The translations under genes were made by a program, and so were the position numbers. A stretch of 64,000 nt of DNA. Origin: Lachnospiraceae bacterium. Its GTDB lineage: Bacteria; Bacillota; Clostridia; Lachnospirales; Lachnospiraceae. The stretch covers positions 20,903 to 84,902 of the forward strand of contig JAFZRZ010000032.1 in the NCBI GenBank assembly GCA_017619635.1. Direction: 5' to 3'. The notes under the pieces are model-generated. The model was not told the DNA's origin and made no database searches. It saw only the letters and a list, made by a program, of their open reading frames with translations. Positions 24,230-33,223 of this stretch are shown here, one piece after another (positions within the stretch are counted from its first letter, which is position 1; every line of letters begins with the position of its first letter).

Positions 24230-25837
24230 ATGGTTGAAAAACTGAAACAACTGCCACAGAAATTTTTGGAGTGGTGGAACAAATTTGAACCAAAACAAAA
24301 AACGATTATCGTGTCCGCAGTATTGGGCGTGGTAGTCGCTCTTGTTGTGCTCGTAACTTTGCTTACAAGACCTGTTTACGAGACACTCGTTGTATGTGAA
24401 TCCACGAAGGAATCATCGCAGATAATAGAACTGCTCGAAGGTGACAACATCACTTATAAGACAAGTGAAGACGGGTATCAGATCAGCGTTTTAAAGAGTC
24501 AGGTGGCACAGGCAAATCTCTTACTTGGTGCAAACAACATACCTACTGCTTCTTATGATCTGAGTAATGTTACCGGAGGAGGCCTCTCGACCACTGAATC
24601 GGATAAGCAGCGAAGCTATAAACTCTATCTCGAAAAGCAGATGGAGAGCCATATAGAAGGTCTTGCAAATGTTAAGAATGCAACCGTGCAGCTTGATCTT
24701 CCTTCGGATAACGGGACACTTATTGCAACAAAGGAAGAATCCAGCGCAGCCATCATGATAGAGCCTGACGGTGAATTCACGGCAGAGAATGCGGAGAATG
24801 TGGCTAAATTTGTAAAGACTGCTCTCGGGAACAGCTCTATCGCTAATATCACTATCATTGACAATGAAGGCCAGCTTCTATTCTCAGGTGATGAGGATTA
24901 TTCGATAACCGGTGCTGCCACAGGTCAGCAGGCTGTAAAGCAGAATGCTGAGAACATCATACAGGCTAATATCAAAAAAGTACTGCTTGGCACAAATGAA
25001 TTTGACATGATCGAGGTATCAAGCAAGCTTGATCTGGATTTCTCTGTGACTGAGAAGACAAGCCATTTATATACTCCTGCAGAGGATCAGAGTCAGGGTG
25101 TACTGAGTTCCGAAGATATTTACAACTCCGAGTCTACAGGATCGACAGCGGGTGTTCCGGGAACAGACTCTAACGGTGAGGACGGAACAACTTATGTGAT
25201 TCAGGACAATCAGAGTTCAAGCTCTACCGTCACTGAGGAATCAAGGAAGTATCTTCCTAATGAGGAAGTTACAAAGACGACAATACCTGCGGGGCTTATT
25301 AAATATTCCACATCATCCGTATCGGTAGCCGCCATTAAATACAAGGCTTTAAAGGAAGAGGATGCCAAAACCCAGGGGCTTCTTGATGGAGTTACATGGG
25401 ATGAGTATAAACTGGCTAATCAGCAAAGAACCAGGATCGATGTGGATGAGAGCATGATCGATCTTGTTTCGAATGCATCAGGTATTCCCAAGGAATCGAT
25501 AACGATAATCGCTTACGAGGAACCTCTCTTTATAGATAAGGAAGGAACTGCTGTTGAAGTAGGCGATATAATCCAGATCATACTCATAGTTGCGATACTC
25601 GGACTTCTTGCGTTTGTAATCCTTCGCGGTATGAAGACAGAAAAGGTCGAAGAGGTAGAGGAAGAACTCGCAGTGGAAAGCTTATTGCAGTCAGGACCTG
25701 TTAATCCTGCTGAAGTTGATTCGATCGAAGTTGAAGAGAAATCAGAGACCAGAAAGGTCGTTGATAAATTTGTGGATGAGAACCCGGAAGCAGCCGCAGC
25801 ATTGTTGCGTAACTGGCTGAACGAAGACTGGGGTTGA
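24230..25837 (+). CDS. fliF: Flagellar MS-ring protein FliF
   Basis: Forms the membrane ring that houses the export gate. 535 residues with an N-terminal membrane helix (about 22-45), ring-building YscJ/FliF domains, and a second helix near 445-465. The C-terminal tail, ending in DENPEAAAALLRNWLNEDWG, is the FliG-binding motif. Length is typical. Confidence 0.97.
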   Translation: MVEKLKQLPQKFLEWWNKFEPKQKTIIVSAVLGVVVALVVLVTLLTRPVYETLVVCESTKESSQIIELLEGDNITYKTSEDGYQISVLKSQVAQANLLLGANNIPTASYDLSNVTGGGLSTTESDKQRSYKLYLEKQMESHIEGLANVKNATVQLDLPSDNGTLIATKEESSAAIMIEPDGEFTAENAENVAKFVKTALGNSSIANITIIDNEGQLLFSGDEDYSITGAATGQQAVKQNAENIIQANIKKVLLGTNEFDMIEVSSKLDLDFSVTEKTSHLYTPAEDQSQGVLSSEDIYNSESTGSTAGVPGTDSNGEDGTTYVIQDNQSSSSTVTEESRKYLPNEEVTKTTIPAGLIKYSTSSVSVAAIKYKALKEEDAKTQGLLDGVTWDEYKLANQQRTRIDVDESMIDLVSNASGIPKESITIIAYEEPLFIDKEGTAVEVGDIIQIILIVAILGLLAFVILRGMKTEKVEEVEEELAVESLLQSGPVNPAEVDSIEVEEKSETRKVVDKFVDENPEAAAALLRNWLNEDWG

Positions 25838-25878
25838 TCATCTGTTTAATGCAGGTGAGAGAATAGAGGTTTACCAAG

Positions 25879-26898
25879 ATGGCCAAGAATCAGCAAGATG
25901 AGGGCTTATCGGGAATACAGAAAGCGGCGGTACTTCTGATCGCGCTCGGACCCGAGAAGTCGGCAACTATATTTAAACATTTGAAGGAAGAAGAGATAGA
26001 GGAACTCACGCTTGAGATCGCAAACACCCGAAGTATCATCCCGAGTGTTAAGGAACAGGTAATAGACGAGTTCTATCAGGTATGTCTTGCGCAGCAGTAT
26101 ATCGCAGAAGGTGGTATCGGCTATGCGAAAGAATTGCTTGAAAAGGCTCTTGGTTCCGAACAGGCAGTCAGCGTTATATCAAAACTTACTGCGAGCTTAC
26201 AGGTCAAGCCTTTCGAATTTGTCAGAAAGACAGACCCCAGCCAGCTGCTCAACTTTATACAGGACGAGCACCCGCAGACTATTGCTCTTATATTGTCATA
26301 CCTTGCGCCTGCACAGGCAGGTGCTGTCATATCCGCTTTACCGGCAGACAGGCAGCCTGATGTTGCAAAACGTGTGGCTATGATGGACAGAACAAGCCCT
26401 GATGTTATCAAGGAAGTGGAGAAGATGCTCGAAAGCAAACTTGCAAGCCTTGTAAACCAGGATTACACGATTATCGGTGGTGTGGATCAGGTTGTAGAGA
26501 TACTCAATTCGGTAGACCGTGGTACAGAAAAACATATCATGGAGATATTGGAGATCGAAGAGCCTGAGCTTGCCGACGATATCAGAAAGAAGATGTTCGT
26601 ATTCGAGGATATCCTTCTTTTGGACGACCGTGCCATTCAAAGAGTGTTGCGTGATGTTGACAATAATGACCTGGCACTTGCACTTAAGGGTTCAAATGAG
26701 CAGGTACAGAATGCTATCTTTAACAACCTTTCAAAGAGACTTGCGACCATGATCAAGGAAGATATGGAATTCATGGGCCCTGTACGTATGAAGGATGTTG
26801 AAGAAGCACAGCAGAAGATAGTTAATATAATCCGTAAGTTAGAGGACAGTGCTGAGATAGTAATATCAAGAGGCGGTGGAGACGAGATCATTGTCTAA
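25879..26898 (+). CDS. fliG: Flagellar switch protein FliG
   Basis: Rotor protein that contacts MotA. 339 residues with the three armadillo-like FliG domains; the middle domain includes the conserved EHPQT segment (DEHPQTIALILSYL) and the C-terminal domain holds the charged torque helix (about 283-300). The end overlaps the next gene. Confidence 0.97.
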   Translation: MAKNQQDEGLSGIQKAAVLLIALGPEKSATIFKHLKEEEIEELTLEIANTRSIIPSVKEQVIDEFYQVCLAQQYIAEGGIGYAKELLEKALGSEQAVSVISKLTASLQVKPFEFVRKTDPSQLLNFIQDEHPQTIALILSYLAPAQAGAVISALPADRQPDVAKRVAMMDRTSPDVIKEVEKMLESKLASLVNQDYTIIGGVDQVVEILNSVDRGTEKHIMEILEIEEPELADDIRKKMFVFEDILLLDDRAIQRVLRDVDNNDLALALKGSNEQVQNAIFNNLSKRLATMIKEDMEFMGPVRMKDVEEAQQKIVNIIRKLEDSAEIVISRGGGDEIIV

Positions 26899-27829
26899 GA
26901 ATCTGGTTAAATCCTATTATGTTACAAAAGAGACATCCTCTCCAAGGGTTATTGACGGCAATATAACCGTGGAGCAGAGCCTTGAGAGGATCAAATATAT
27001 ATTTCCTGACGGAGTTCCTAATGTGCAGGATCAGGATAGTCTTTCAGAAGATGGCACAGAGGGCGAATTTTCGGAGGCTGCGTTCAGTGAGCTTGATGCC
27101 GAGATGGTAAAAGGTCTTGTGGATGATATGGGTGATGAGCCAACAGATGGCGGAGAAGCACCTGTATCGAACGTGATAAAAGCGGGTCAACCGCAGGAAC
27201 CGATCCCCTCGGAAGAAGAGGTAAGAGCTGAGGTTGAAGGTTTAAGACACCGTCTGGTTGAAGAAACACTTGCTGATATCGCTGTAATGAAGAATCAGGC
27301 AGCCGAAGAAGTGGCAAGGGATAAGGCCATAGCTTTGGAAGCCGCAAAGACACAGGGGTATCAGGAAGGCAGAGATGCGGGATACGCCGAACTCGAGGAA
27401 GCACGCAGGAAATTTGAGGAAGAAAAGAACAAACATGACGAGGAATATGCCGAGTTGTTGTTTGAGCTTGAACCTAAGTTTGTAAGATATATAACAAATA
27501 TTTATGAGAAGGTCTTTCAGGTAGACCTTTCGGAAGAAAAGAATATAGTGGTGAACCTTTTACGCAATGCCATGCAGAAGGTGGAAGGTTCCAAGAATTA
27601 CATCATACATGTAAGCAAAGAAGATTATAAATTTGTATACGAGCGTAAGAAGGAACTGGCTGATGCGGCCATGGCCGAGGATGTAACTATCGATGTTATC
27701 GAGGATCTGACAATGAAGAGCGGGGATGCCCTCATTGAAACAGCAAACGGTATATTCGATTGCGGTGTGGAGACACAGCTCACGGCCATAAAGAAGAAGC
27801 TTATGCTTCTCGCATATGATGGAAGGTAG
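26891..27829 (+). CDS. fliH: Flagellar export ATPase regulator FliH
   Basis: About 312 residues. Binds and regulates FliI. Has an acidic N-terminal half, a long Ala/Glu/Arg coiled coil (roughly 110-190) and a C-terminal FliH/V-ATPase-E-like domain. The start is ambiguous: TTG 26891 overlaps the fliG stop by 8 bases and has a GGTGGA-like site upstream; GTG 26876 is an alternative. Longer than many FliH proteins (about 230) because of the acidic N-terminal part. Confidence 0.88.
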   Translation: MSKNLVKSYYVTKETSSPRVIDGNITVEQSLERIKYIFPDGVPNVQDQDSLSEDGTEGEFSEAAFSELDAEMVKGLVDDMGDEPTDGGEAPVSNVIKAGQPQEPIPSEEEVRAEVEGLRHRLVEETLADIAVMKNQAAEEVARDKAIALEAAKTQGYQEGRDAGYAELEEARRKFEEEKNKHDEEYAELLFELEPKFVRYITNIYEKVFQVDLSEEKNIVVNLLRNAMQKVEGSKNYIIHVSKEDYKFVYERKKELADAAMAEDVTIDVIEDLTMKSGDALIETANGIFDCGVETQLTAIKKKLMLLAYDGR

Positions 27830-27837
27830 GAAGAGAC

Positions 27838-29163
27838 TTGGATGCAGTCAAGATAAATTTTGATAAATATATTAAGGTTGCAGAAGAGTCTTTTTTTGCA
27901 CGTAAGGGTAAGATCGTAAACGTTGTAGGACTTACCATTGAATCAATGGGACCTGATGCGAGACTAGGTGATGTATGCTACGTATATCCTGATGATTCAA
28001 CGGCAAAGCCCATAATGACGGAAGTGGTCGGGTTTAAAGAAGGAAAGACTCAGCTGATGCCTTACGGCTCAACCGAAGGAATCGGTATCGGAAATATAGT
28101 TGTTAATACCGAGAATCCATTGACTGTTATGGTCAGCGACGGACTTTTGGGAAAAACGCTTGACGGTCTGGGCAGACCTACGGACGGATCGAAGATCTTG
28201 GACGGAAAAGCATATTCGGTTGAAGCACCTCCGCCTGATCCGATGGCAAGAAAAATAATAAATGAGGTCCTCTGCCTTGGAGTAAAAGCGGTAGATGGCC
28301 TGCTTACCATAGGCAAGGGACAGCGTATAGGAATCTTTGCGGGTTCCGGTGTCGGTAAATCCACACTCATGGGTATGTTTGCGAGAAACACCAAAGCGGA
28401 CATCAATGTTATAGCTCTTATCGGAGAGCGTGGACGTGAGGTCAGGGAGTTTATAGAAAGAGATTTGGGACCTGAGGGCATGAAAAGGTCGGTTGTTGTT
28501 GTGGCTACATCCGACAGACCGGCTCTTGAGAGAAACAAAGCTGCAAAGACTGCCACGGCGATAGCGGAATATTTCAGGGATCAGGGTAAAGATGTTCTTC
28601 TTATGATGGACTCACTTACACGTTTTTCCATGGCACAGCGTGAGATAGGACTGGCAGGTGGTGAACCTCCGGTATCACGCGGATATCCGCCGAGCGTTTA
28701 TTCGGAGATGCCAAAACTTTTGGAAAGAGCAGGATGTGATGATAAGGGCTCGATCACCGGACTTTATACCGTACTTGTTGACGGTGATGATTTCAATGAA
28801 CCTATCACAGATACGGCAAGATCTATCCTTGACGGACATATAATGCTTAACAGAAAGCTGGCGCATAAGAATCATTATCCGGCGATCGATGTACTGCAGT
28901 CCATAAGCCGATGCATGAGTCAGATAGTTGATAAGGAGCACAAGAAAGTAGCAGGAAAACTTAAAAATGTTCTTGCGACCTATAATGACAGTGAGGATCT
29001 TATCAATATCGGGGCTTATAAACGTGGCAATAACAAAAATATAGACTATGCCATAGACAAGATAGATTCGGTGAATGAGTTTCTGCTCCAGGATACTGAT
29101 GAGAAGTTTGATTACGAAGAGAGCTTAAGGCTCATGGAGAGTATATTCACGGATGCTTCGTAA
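27838..29163 (+). CDS. fliI: Flagellum-specific ATPase FliI
   Basis: F1-beta-like ATPase that energises flagellar export. 441 residues with Walker A GSGVGKST (169-176), Walker B VLLMMDSLTRF and the family motif GEPPVSRGYPPSV. The TTG start has AGGAAG just upstream. Sits between fliH and fliJ. Confidence 0.97.
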   Translation: MDAVKINFDKYIKVAEESFFARKGKIVNVVGLTIESMGPDARLGDVCYVYPDDSTAKPIMTEVVGFKEGKTQLMPYGSTEGIGIGNIVVNTENPLTVMVSDGLLGKTLDGLGRPTDGSKILDGKAYSVEAPPPDPMARKIINEVLCLGVKAVDGLLTIGKGQRIGIFAGSGVGKSTLMGMFARNTKADINVIALIGERGREVREFIERDLGPEGMKRSVVVVATSDRPALERNKAAKTATAIAEYFRDQGKDVLLMMDSLTRFSMAQREIGLAGGEPPVSRGYPPSVYSEMPKLLERAGCDDKGSITGLYTVLVDGDDFNEPITDTARSILDGHIMLNRKLAHKNHYPAIDVLQSISRCMSQIVDKEHKKVAGKLKNVLATYNDSEDLINIGAYKRGNNKNIDYAIDKIDSVNEFLLQDTDEKFDYEESLRLMESIFTDAS

Positions 29164-29181
29164 TGAGAAGAGAGTCGATTT

Positions 29182-29664
29182 ATGGCTAAGTTTAAATATA
29201 AACTGCAAAACGTCCTTGATATCAAATACAGGATTGAAGATCAGGCAAGAGCTGCCTTTGCCGCTGCTCAGGCAAAACTTGATGAAGAGGAGCACAAAAG
29301 AGATCTGCTGATCGAAAGAAGAGTCGAGTACGAGCAGAAAGGACGAAAGTTAAGAGAAGATGTCCTGAACCCCTATGATATGAGGGATAATGACCGTGCG
29401 ATAGAGAATATCAAAGGACAGATAAAAGAACAGGAAAAGAATGTTGAGAAGGCACGAAAAGGTGTCGAACAGGCAAGACTGCAACTGACTGATGCCATGC
29501 AGGAGAGAAAGATACACGAGAAGCTTAAGGAGAACAGCTTTGTGGAATTCATGCATGAAGTCAATGCTGCGGAGAGCAAAGAGATAGACGAACTTGTCAG
29601 CTACACTTACGGTGAGCGTATAAAAGCTGGCAATAACAATACAGAGGAAAAGGCAAGTATCTAG
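29182..29664 (+). CDS. fliJ: Flagellar export chaperone FliJ
   Basis: 160 residues, almost wholly a charged coiled coil, as FliJ (a gamma-subunit-like stalk in the FliI ring). The N-terminus KFKYKLQNVLDIKYRIEDQ is characteristic. Next gene starts directly after its stop codon. Confidence 0.92.
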   Translation: MAKFKYKLQNVLDIKYRIEDQARAAFAAAQAKLDEEEHKRDLLIERRVEYEQKGRKLREDVLNPYDMRDNDRAIENIKGQIKEQEKNVEKARKGVEQARLQLTDAMQERKIHEKLKENSFVEFMHEVNAAESKEIDELVSYTYGERIKAGNNNTEEKASI

Positions 29665-30537
29665 ATGGCTAAAGAACCTATGGATCCTGAAGTTGCGAAA
29701 CTCAAAGAGAACCAAAAGCAATTTAAGGAACAACAGAAAAAAGAAAAGAAAGATCAGAAAGCACGTAAGAAAGAGGCAAAAAAGAGAGCCAAGGAACTGG
29801 CGGATGAAGAAGCTCGTATCATGGACGATGAGGGCAGTGGCATACCGGTATTTATAACCACAGTCATCATAATCCTTGTATGGGTCGCTATTTTGTGCGC
29901 TCTTGTAAAACTGGATGTCGGCGGTTTTGGCTCCAGTGTTCTTGCTCCTGTCTTAAAAAACGTTCCCGTTGTCAATAAGATCTTACCGGACAGTGTTTTG
30001 GAGGAAGATGACGAATATGTTGATGTATCGGGATACTCTTCGTTGAGAGATGCGGTGCGCGAGATCGATGATCTGAAGGCACAGGTCAGCAGGCTCAGCG
30101 AGGATAATACAAGGAAGGATGAGCAGATATCCGTTCAGGCTGAGGAGATAAACAGGTTAAAGACTTTTGAAGACAAACAGGTTGAGTTTGAGAAGATAAA
30201 GACAGAGTTTTACAACGAAGTCGTTTATGCGCAAAAGGGACCGGGAGCAGAGGAATACCAGAAGTATTACGAGACCATGGATCCCGCAACGGCCGAAGCA
30301 CTTTACAAACAGGTGATCATCCAGAAGGAAGAGGATGAGCTTGTTAAGAACTATGCACAGGCATATTCTGAGATGAAACCCAAACAGGCTGCTGAGATAT
30401 TTGAGCAGATGACGGATAACCTCGAACTTGTTGCAAGGATACTCTGGCAGATGGAACCTGATGAGAGAGGCAAGATCCTTGGCGTAATGGACCAGGAGGT
30501 TGCGGCCAAACTCACAAAGATCATGGATCCGGAGTGA
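29665..30537 (+). CDS. MotE/YlxF-like flagellar operon membrane protein
   Basis: 290 residues: a highly charged Lys/Glu N-terminus (1-55), one membrane helix (about 66-88), a coiled coil (about 125-175) and a C-terminal MgtE-N/MotE-like helical domain (AYSEMKPKQAAEIFEQM...). This layout matches YlxF in the Bacillus operon and MotE, a proposed MotC chaperone. Start abuts the fliJ stop (TAGATG), so translation is coupled. Role in assembly is inferred. Confidence 0.82.
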   Translation: MAKEPMDPEVAKLKENQKQFKEQQKKEKKDQKARKKEAKKRAKELADEEARIMDDEGSGIPVFITTVIIILVWVAILCALVKLDVGGFGSSVLAPVLKNVPVVNKILPDSVLEEDDEYVDVSGYSSLRDAVREIDDLKAQVSRLSEDNTRKDEQISVQAEEINRLKTFEDKQVEFEKIKTEFYNEVVYAQKGPGAEEYQKYYETMDPATAEALYKQVIIQKEEDELVKNYAQAYSEMKPKQAAEIFEQMTDNLELVARILWQMEPDERGKILGVMDQEVAAKLTKIMDPE

Positions 30538-30657
30538 TAAGGAAAACAAAATCTAATCTTTTGAGCGGGTATGACCGAAATATATATTGTCTAGGAGATT
30601 GCGCCTTTTTATGAGATTCTCAGGCGTGATCCGGGATGGTAGAAAGGAGGTCGATAT

Positions 30658-31959
30658 ATGACGACGGGATCAATATCAAAGATAAGCCCGATAAGCGAAC
30701 TGACCAATGTTGTACAGGCTAACGCCAAGACAGATGCATCACAGAATTTCTCGGATGTATTAAAGAACAGCAATAAGCAGGCAGATGCTTCGTCGGACAC
30801 ATCGAAGACAGCGGATACCGTAAAAACAGACGATAAGACAAAAGTCAAGAAATCTGAAGTTACAGAGAACAGGGATGATGTATCCAAAGCTGATAACAAG
30901 GACGTTAAAAAAACATCAAATGCTGATGATGAAAATACAAAAAAGGAGGACACCGGTATTGATGAAGCTGTGATCGATGCAGCGACTCAGATGGTACAGG
31001 TTGTCGCTCAGGTACTTAACATCGAGCCCGAAGCGGTAACAGATGGACTTGAAAATTTGGGACTTGATGCAAACGCACTTCTTGATAGTGCAAATATTCC
31101 ACAGGTCGTTGTGGAACTTACAGGCGCTGAAGATACTCTTGCGATAGCAACAGATGAGGATCTGTTTGCAAGCGTGAAAGAGATAAGCGCACAGGCTGAT
31201 GAATTCTTAAGCCAGCTTTCAGAAAAACTGGATATGGCAAAAGAAGATTTAAAGGTTGCGATAACTGAAGAACCTGCTATCAAGCAGAATCCGTTAGACA
31301 GCCTTACAAATGAGATCACAACAGAAACACTAAATGCCGAAGGACCTCAGATAAAGGTCGACAGGAAAGATACAGGCAGTGCCGGAGATGATTCCCAGGC
31401 CGGAAATCAGATGAACTGGGCACAGACCGTTACTGAAGGCATCAAAGCGGCAGCTGCACAGCAGGCAGCAGAGCCTGAAACGATCTACACACCTGATATG
31501 GACAGGATCTACGAGCAGGTTACAGAAAGCCTCAAACTCAACATGGGTGAGGATGTGACTGAGATGGAGATGAGCCTTCATCCTGCAAGTCTCGGTAATG
31601 TACGCATACAGGTTGCTGCAAGAGACGGAGTGGTAACAGCCAACTTCTTAACTCAGAACGAACAGGTCAAGGCAGTTCTTGAATCACAGCTTGTGGAGCT
31701 TAAGCAGAGCATGAACGAACAGGGCATCAAGGTGGAAGCTATTGAAGTAAGCGTTGCGGCTCATGCATTTGAAGAAAACTTAAGCAAGGAAGGTGACAAT
31801 TCTTCCGAATATGAAGCTCGTGAAGGCAGAAAAAGAAGAAGCATCAATCTAAATGAAATCGACGATTCTGACGATATAGATATTGATGGTGACGACGAGA
31901 TAAGGATCGCACGAGAGATGATGATGGCAAACGGTAATTCAGTTGATTACATGGCGTGA
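30658..31959 (+). CDS. fliK: Flagellar hook-length control protein FliK
   Basis: 433 residues. Low-complexity Asp/Lys/Thr-rich N-terminal half, and the conserved C-terminal FliK domain (about 290-370; SLHPASLGNVRIQV, NEQVKAVLESQLVELKQSM). Acts as secreted ruler and specificity switch through FlhB. AAAGGAGG upstream sets the ATG. A 120-base spacer precedes it with a possible SigD-like element. Confidence 0.94.
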   Translation: MTTGSISKISPISELTNVVQANAKTDASQNFSDVLKNSNKQADASSDTSKTADTVKTDDKTKVKKSEVTENRDDVSKADNKDVKKTSNADDENTKKEDTGIDEAVIDAATQMVQVVAQVLNIEPEAVTDGLENLGLDANALLDSANIPQVVVELTGAEDTLAIATDEDLFASVKEISAQADEFLSQLSEKLDMAKEDLKVAITEEPAIKQNPLDSLTNEITTETLNAEGPQIKVDRKDTGSAGDDSQAGNQMNWAQTVTEGIKAAAAQQAAEPETIYTPDMDRIYEQVTESLKLNMGEDVTEMEMSLHPASLGNVRIQVAARDGVVTANFLTQNEQVKAVLESQLVELKQSMNEQGIKVEAIEVSVAAHAFEENLSKEGDNSSEYEAREGRKRRSINLNEIDDSDDIDIDGDDEIRIAREMMMANGNSVDYMA

Positions 31960-31985
31960 TCAACAAAACCGCACAGGAGGATTAT

Positions 31986-32702
31986 ATGAGTTCGATAGCA
32001 AATGTGGTAAACGGACAGATAACCAACAATTCTACCGCTGCTTCATCTGTCAACAAGGCTGTTGAAGCTTCTCAGAAGCAGGCAGGAGGAAGTCTTGATA
32101 AAGACGCTTTCTTAAAACTCCTTGTAACTCAGATGAAATATCAGGATCCTTTGGAACCTACAGATAATACCGAATATGTATCACAGCTGGCTACATTCTC
32201 AGAACTTGAAGAGATGCAGAACATGAGCGCTTCACTTGGAAAGCAGAATGCTTCATCGCTCATTGGTCAGTACGTATACATCGAAGAGACGGATTCTACA
32301 GGAAACAGCAAGATGGCTGAAGGAACTGTTGAATATGTTTCTTTCTCGGGAAGCAAGACATACCTTTCGATAGACGGAACACTTTACAATTACGACGATC
32401 TTGTGACTGTAGCGGATTCTGATTATACACTGGCAACGAAACTGGCTGAGACATTCTCTTCAGAGCTTGGAAAGCTTCCTTCGTACGCAGCACTCACAAA
32501 TGAAAGCTTAAGTGTTGTTGCAAATGTTATAAATGCTTACAATAACATGACAGCTTATCAGAAATCTTTTATTTCGGATGAAGCTGATGAAGTTTATAAG
32601 CAGTATGCAGACTGGTATGTTAGACAGACAGCCGCAGCAGAAGAGAGCAATACATCTGCTGAAAACGAGAGTGAAGGCGAAGAAGAGATACAGATGGCAT
32701 AA
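31986..32702 (+). CDS. flgD: Flagellar hook cap scaffold FlgD, with C-terminal extension
   Basis: 238 residues. The N-terminal FlgD motif is clear (DAFLKLLVTQMKYQDPLEPT), then a Tudor-like segment (about 100-145). The last 90 residues form a helical module (LTNESLSVVANVINAYNNM, then TAYQKSFISDEADEVYKQY) like repeats of surface proteins, plus an acidic tail. Start at 31986 has AGGAGG 5 bases upstream; an earlier in-frame ATG at 31956 overlaps fliK and lacks one. Confidence 0.92.
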   Translation: MSSIANVVNGQITNNSTAASSVNKAVEASQKQAGGSLDKDAFLKLLVTQMKYQDPLEPTDNTEYVSQLATFSELEEMQNMSASLGKQNASSLIGQYVYIEETDSTGNSKMAEGTVEYVSFSGSKTYLSIDGTLYNYDDLVTVADSDYTLATKLAETFSSELGKLPSYAALTNESLSVVANVINAYNNMTAYQKSFISDEADEVYKQYADWYVRQTAAAEESNTSAENESEGEEEIQMA

Positions 32703-32733
32703 TGACAACTGAATAAGAAATGGAGGAAAGCGT

Positions 32734-33132
32734 ATGAATATCACAAATGACAGATTCCTTTCCACCAGACAGATTCAGGATCAGTTCTTTAAAGAACAGA
32801 CTAAAGCTCCGATTAATACTTCGGGTACAGGAAGTTTTGAGGAGATCCTGAAGAAAACAGAATCTAAAGCAGCGCAGGGAAGCGTAAAGTTTTCCAAGCA
32901 TGCATCAGACAGACTGGCTACAAGAGATATCGTTCTGGACGATAAACAGATAGACAGATTGAACGATGGACTTGCAAGGGCTGAGATGAAAGGAATCAAA
33001 GATTCGCTGATGATCATGGACCAGCTGGCATTCATAGTGAATGTACCAAACAGCACGGTGGTGACCGCAATAGATTCAAGTGTCAGCGACGAACAGGTAT
33101 TTACAAATATAGACGGGGCAGTCATCGTATAG
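32734..33132 (+). CDS. TIGR02530-type flagellar operon protein
   Basis: 132 residues between flgD and flgE, where this small family is found in Firmicutes and spirochaetes. The conserved core is the segment VKFSKHASDRLATRDIVL and the later helix-strand pattern. Molecular role unknown; hook assembly is suggested by position. Confidence 0.85.
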   Translation: MNITNDRFLSTRQIQDQFFKEQTKAPINTSGTGSFEEILKKTESKAAQGSVKFSKHASDRLATRDIVLDDKQIDRLNDGLARAEMKGIKDSLMIMDQLAFIVNVPNSTVVTAIDSSVSDEQVFTNIDGAVIV

Positions 33133-33223
33133 GCCGGACCTCACAAGGAGGCCGATAACTCCCGAACGACAGAAGGAGTTAACAGATGATGATGCCGCTC
33201 AGATCAATTGGAGGGCAAATATT

